The notes under the pieces: generated by a model | Seen by the model: the letters and a program-made list of their open reading frames with translations, nothing else | Database searches by the model: none | Told to the model about the DNA's origin: nothing | Origin: Bacillota bacterium | GTDB lineage: Bacteria > Bacillota > Clostridia > Peptostreptococcales > Anaerovoracaceae | Reading direction: 5' to 3' | Assembly (NCBI GenBank): GCA_017394515.1 | Contig: JAFPXY010000016.1 | Span: forward strand, 62,001-126,000 | Length of the DNA: 64,000 bases | Program-made: the position numbers and the translations under genes | Part shown: piece after piece, positions 62,013 through 64,000 of the stretch | How the letters are laid out: every line of letters starts with the position of its first letter | How positions within the stretch are numbered: the first letter of the stretch is position 1

Positions 62013-62885
62013 TTATTTACTTCTCCACTTTATGGGCTTCTTTACATCCGGATCCCACTTGATCTCTGCGGGCGGAGTTTCCAGAACTTCAGGGTTCTTT
62101 AAGTATCTATCCAGTTCTCTGAAGCATCTTCCCATGTAGTGGCCGTTGGCGATACGCTCGTCGGTCATGATACCCAGCTCCATGATCTTCTTCTCGTAGG
62201 CCTTGCCCTCATCGTCGATATAGGTCTTCTTTACGGGCTTACCCATGGAGATGAACACGCCTGTGGTACCGAACTCATAGAGATGGTGGTTCACCGTATC
62301 CGTCCTGATGGATGCCAGATTCGTTACGAACAGTGATGTATGGAATGGACTGATGTCCACAAGACTGAAAGGTATGGCAACGTATTTATCCAGAAGTTTG
62401 ACAGCTCCTACCACTCCTCTGCAAAGGAATGGCACCGCCAGAAGTTTATGCATGAAATTGTCCATGTTATTGTCTTCTTCCAGCACCTGAACCTTCTCTA
62501 TGGCCTCTTCTACCTTCTTATTAACCGTAAAAATATCGTCATCCAGATCGAGATATACCTTGGTTACCGTATCTGTGTCGTTTCCCGGCTTTAAGGTCAC
62601 AAAACTGACGCAGAAGTGATTTCTGGCATAAATTTTCTTATTCATGGCAAAGCGGTTCAGCAAAGGATTCTGAGACACCAGCCTTAAGTATGCCGCGATC
62701 AGTATGGACATATGGCTCATTTTGATGCCTTTGGCCCTGCACTTTCTGACATATTCCTGTATCTTCTCAAGGTCAATATCGACCTTGATGCTGTTGGATG
62801 CGTCCCAGCGTTTGGGCATAATAAAAGGCACGATCTCATACATCGCGTCACTGGTATGGACTCTGTATCCGTCAGTTCTGTACAT
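62013..62885 (-). CDS. E2/CAT-like acyltransferase-fold protein without catalytic His (second copy)
   Basis: 290 residues, homologous over its length to the protein at 18601-19527 (shared LLNRFAMNKKIYARNHFCVS-like block, FVTNLASIRTDTVNHHLYEF, and the end LDRYLKNPEVLE). The HxxxDG active-site motif reads DERIANG, so both the catalytic His and the Asp are changed. No lipoyl domain. I place the start at the ATG at 62885 with GGAGGAATAT directly before it; a TTG seven codons upstream is the longer option. It is monocistronic with its own promoter and terminator. Function unknown. Confidence 0.8.
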   Translation of the reverse strand: MYRTDGYRVHTSDAMYEIVPFIMPKRWDASNSIKVDIDLEKIQEYVRKCRAKGIKMSHMSILIAAYLRLVSQNPLLNRFAMNKKIYARNHFCVSFVTLKPGNDTDTVTKVYLDLDDDIFTVNKKVEEAIEKVQVLEEDNNMDNFMHKLLAVPFLCRGVVGAVKLLDKYVAIPFSLVDISPFHTSLFVTNLASIRTDTVNHHLYEFGTTGVFISMGKPVKKTYIDDEGKAYEKKIMELGIMTDERIANGHYMGRCFRELDRYLKNPEVLETPPAEIKWDPDVKKPIKWRSK

Positions 62886-62937
62886 ATATTCCTCCAATTT
62901 ATCCAAAACACTTTCGTGCTAAGTTTCTGCTAATATT

Positions 62938-62966
62938 AATATATCACACCCACCCCCATATGTCAA
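62938..62966 (-). promoter_or_regulatory. Sigma-A promoter of the second E2-like gene
   Basis: Minus-strand -35 TTGACA (62961-62966), 17-nt spacer, -10 TATATT (62938-62943). Confidence 0.78.
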
Positions 62967-62984
62967 AAAAATGTACTAAATATT

Positions 62985-63044
62985 CAAAAAAATTAAAAAT
63001 CCCGGGTACTGTTTGAGCGGCATAGCCGCGAGTTTACCCGGGAT
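62985..63044 (-). terminator. Branched terminator of the DUF711 gene
   Basis: Minus-strand outer 10-bp stem ATCCCGGGTA/TACCCGGGAT (62999-63008 with 63035-63044) encloses an inner stem GCGGC/GCCGC (63017-63029), followed by UUUUUAAUUUUUUU. The stretch 63045-63109 between it and the stop codon holds a further GAGCAG/CTGCTC repeat and no gene. Confidence 0.85.
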
Positions 63045-63109
63045 TCGATTATCTTGTGAATGAGCAGCTTGAGCTGAGTCTGCTCCTACGGAATCGCTGG
63101 TGCGATATA

Positions 63110-64000
63110 TCAGTTCTTAAGACTCTGGATAGGTGCAGGGATCCTGCCGCCTCTTGAGATCATCGTGGCGGAGGATTCTTTGCGAACTTTCATGACGGGG
63201 CCTGCTCCAAGGAGTCCACCGAATTCCAGTTCTTTGCCCTCCTCTACTCCGATGGCAGGGATGACACGGACTGCGGTGGTCTTTGAGTTGACCATGCCGA
63301 TGGCCGCTTCGTCGGCTATGATTGCTGAAATGGTGGTCGCCGGCGTATCTCCGGGGATTACGATCATGTCAAGTCCTACGGAGCATACTGCGGTCATGGC
63401 TTCCAGCTTCTCGATGCTGAGAGCTCCGGCTCTTGCGGCTGCGATCATACCCGCGTCTTCACTTACCGGGATGAAAGCGCCTGACAACCCGCCGACGGAT
63501 GACGATGCCATGACGCCGCCCTTCTTGACCGCGTCGTTCAGCATGGCAAGAGCCGCGGTGGTACCGTGGGTGCCGCACTTTTCGAGGCCGATCTCTTCGA
63601 GGATATATGCTACGCTGTCGCCGATAGCCGGTGTGGGCGCCAGGGACAGGTCGATGATGCCAAAGGGCACGTTAAGCATCTGGGCAGCTTCAGTTCCTAC
63701 CAGCTGGCCCATGCGGGTGATCTTGAAAGCGGTCTTCTTGATGAGTTCCGCGATTTCGTCCATGGTGGCGTCTTTGCTGGCCTTGGCCAAGGCAGCCCTG
63801 ACTACGCCGGGGCCGGAAACGCCTACGTTCAGCACGCAATCCGGCTCTCCCACTCCGTGGAAGGCGCCTGCCATGAATGGATTGTCTTCAGGAGCGTTGC
63901 AGAATACCACCAGCTTGGCGGCACCGATGCACTGTCTGTCCTGAGTGAGCTTGGCGGTCTCGCGGACTATCCTTCCCATGAGAGCCACGGCGTCCATGTT
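63110..64000 (-). CDS. DUF711/UPF0210 family protein, 5' end outside window
   Basis: C-terminal 297 residues visible; the family is about 450 residues long, so roughly the first third is missing. Clear family blocks: [77 protein letters not shown] and the end [19 protein letters not shown]. The biochemical function of the family is not established. The frame is open to the window end and the gene is followed by a branched terminator. Confidence 0.92.
   Translation of the reverse strand, partial: NMDAVALMGRIVRETAKLTQDRQCIGAAKLVVFCNAPEDNPFMAGAFHGVGEPDCVLNVGVSGPGVVRAALAKASKDATMDEIAELIKKTAFKITRMGQLVGTEAAQMLNVPFGIIDLSLAPTPAIGDSVAYILEEIGLEKCGTHGTTAALAMLNDAVKKGGVMASSSVGGLSGAFIPVSEDAGMIAAARAGALSIEKLEAMTAVCSVGLDMIVIPGDTPATTISAIIADEAAIGMVNSKTTAVRVIPAIGVEEGKELEFGGLLGAGPVMKVRKESSATMISRGGRIPAPIQSLKN

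Noticed and set aside
62909-62925. Second CIRCE-like element (TTAGCAC-GAAA-GTGTT on the minus strand) before the E2-like gene
   Set aside because: Arms are too short, the spacer is 4 nt instead of 9, and one arm position mismatches.
1-64000. tRNA, rRNA, insertion sequences or prophage genes
   Set aside because: No cloverleaf-like sequences, rRNA segments, transposases, integrases or phage structural genes were recognised in the gaps or frames.

Overview
The window is a chromosomal segment of a low-to-moderate GC Gram-positive anaerobe, most likely class Clostridia (Eubacteriales). The evidence is the HrcA/CIRCE heat-shock operon, YlxR/YlxQ inside the nusA-infB operon, a DUF711 protein, a PotABCD operon with fused PotCD, meso-DAP/lysine genes and SD-driven sigma-A promoters of TTGACA-N17-TATAAT type. 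The family within Clostridia cannot be fixed from this sequence; Lachnospiraceae-like or Anaerovoracaceae-like lineages would fit. Every gene but one (pepP at 60 kb) is on the minus strand, which suggests that the replication fork travels from high to low coordinates.

Layout, low to high coordinates (transcription mostly runs the other way). 0-8 kb: lepA (3' end cut off), a small membrane protein, pckA with tandem terminators, an unknown protein, rpsT, an MFS sugar-type transporter with a TetR-like operator, and mnmA. 8-15 kb: a 181-nt imperfect hairpin at the dnaJ stop codon, then the CIRCE-controlled hrcA-grpE-dnaK-dnaJ operon, then gltX. 14.9-19.6 kb: an operon of an E2/CAT-like protein, an acyl-CoA synthetase, a GH25 muramidase and gltX. 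19.6-21.6 kb: a compact XRE regulator / two small membrane proteins / PstS-like protein cassette with a palindromic operator. 21.6-28.6 kb: polyamine ABC operon potA-potB-potCD, an AEC transporter, an orphan DctP-like lipoprotein and a second GH25 muramidase. 28.6-31.3 kb: pnp and rpsO. 31.3-31.8 kb: a decayed brnTA toxin-antitoxin locus. 31.9-38.0 kb: lysA, a DAACS symporter, dapF and a GNAT enzyme, preceded by a sigma-54 activator gene; a -24/-12 promoter and two TTCC-N8-GGAA dyads lie between activator and operon. 38-50.7 kb: the conserved translation operon rimP-nusA-ylxR-ylxQ-infB-rbfA-nrnA-truB-ribF, interrupted twice: by a 676-residue secreted protein between rimP and nusA, and by a PD-(D/E)XK-like protein plus a palindromic repeat array between rbfA and nrnA. 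50.7-60 kb: YgjV-like protein, ferredoxin-type aldo/keto reductase, small alarmone synthetase, a GlpA-like/FAD-DUF1667 oxidoreductase pair, a small unknown protein, a second AEC transporter, EamA and MATE transporters. 60-64 kb: pepP on the plus strand, a second E2/CAT-like protein, and the 3' part of a DUF711 gene.

Most of the window is ordinary housekeeping. The parts that deserve a second look are the repeat array plus nuclease-like gene at 41.2-42.3 kb, the sigma-54 DAP/lysine regulon at 31.9-38 kb, the decayed BrnTA locus, the long hairpin at the dnaJ stop, the XRE/PstS-like cassette, and the two E2-like proteins that lack the catalytic histidine.
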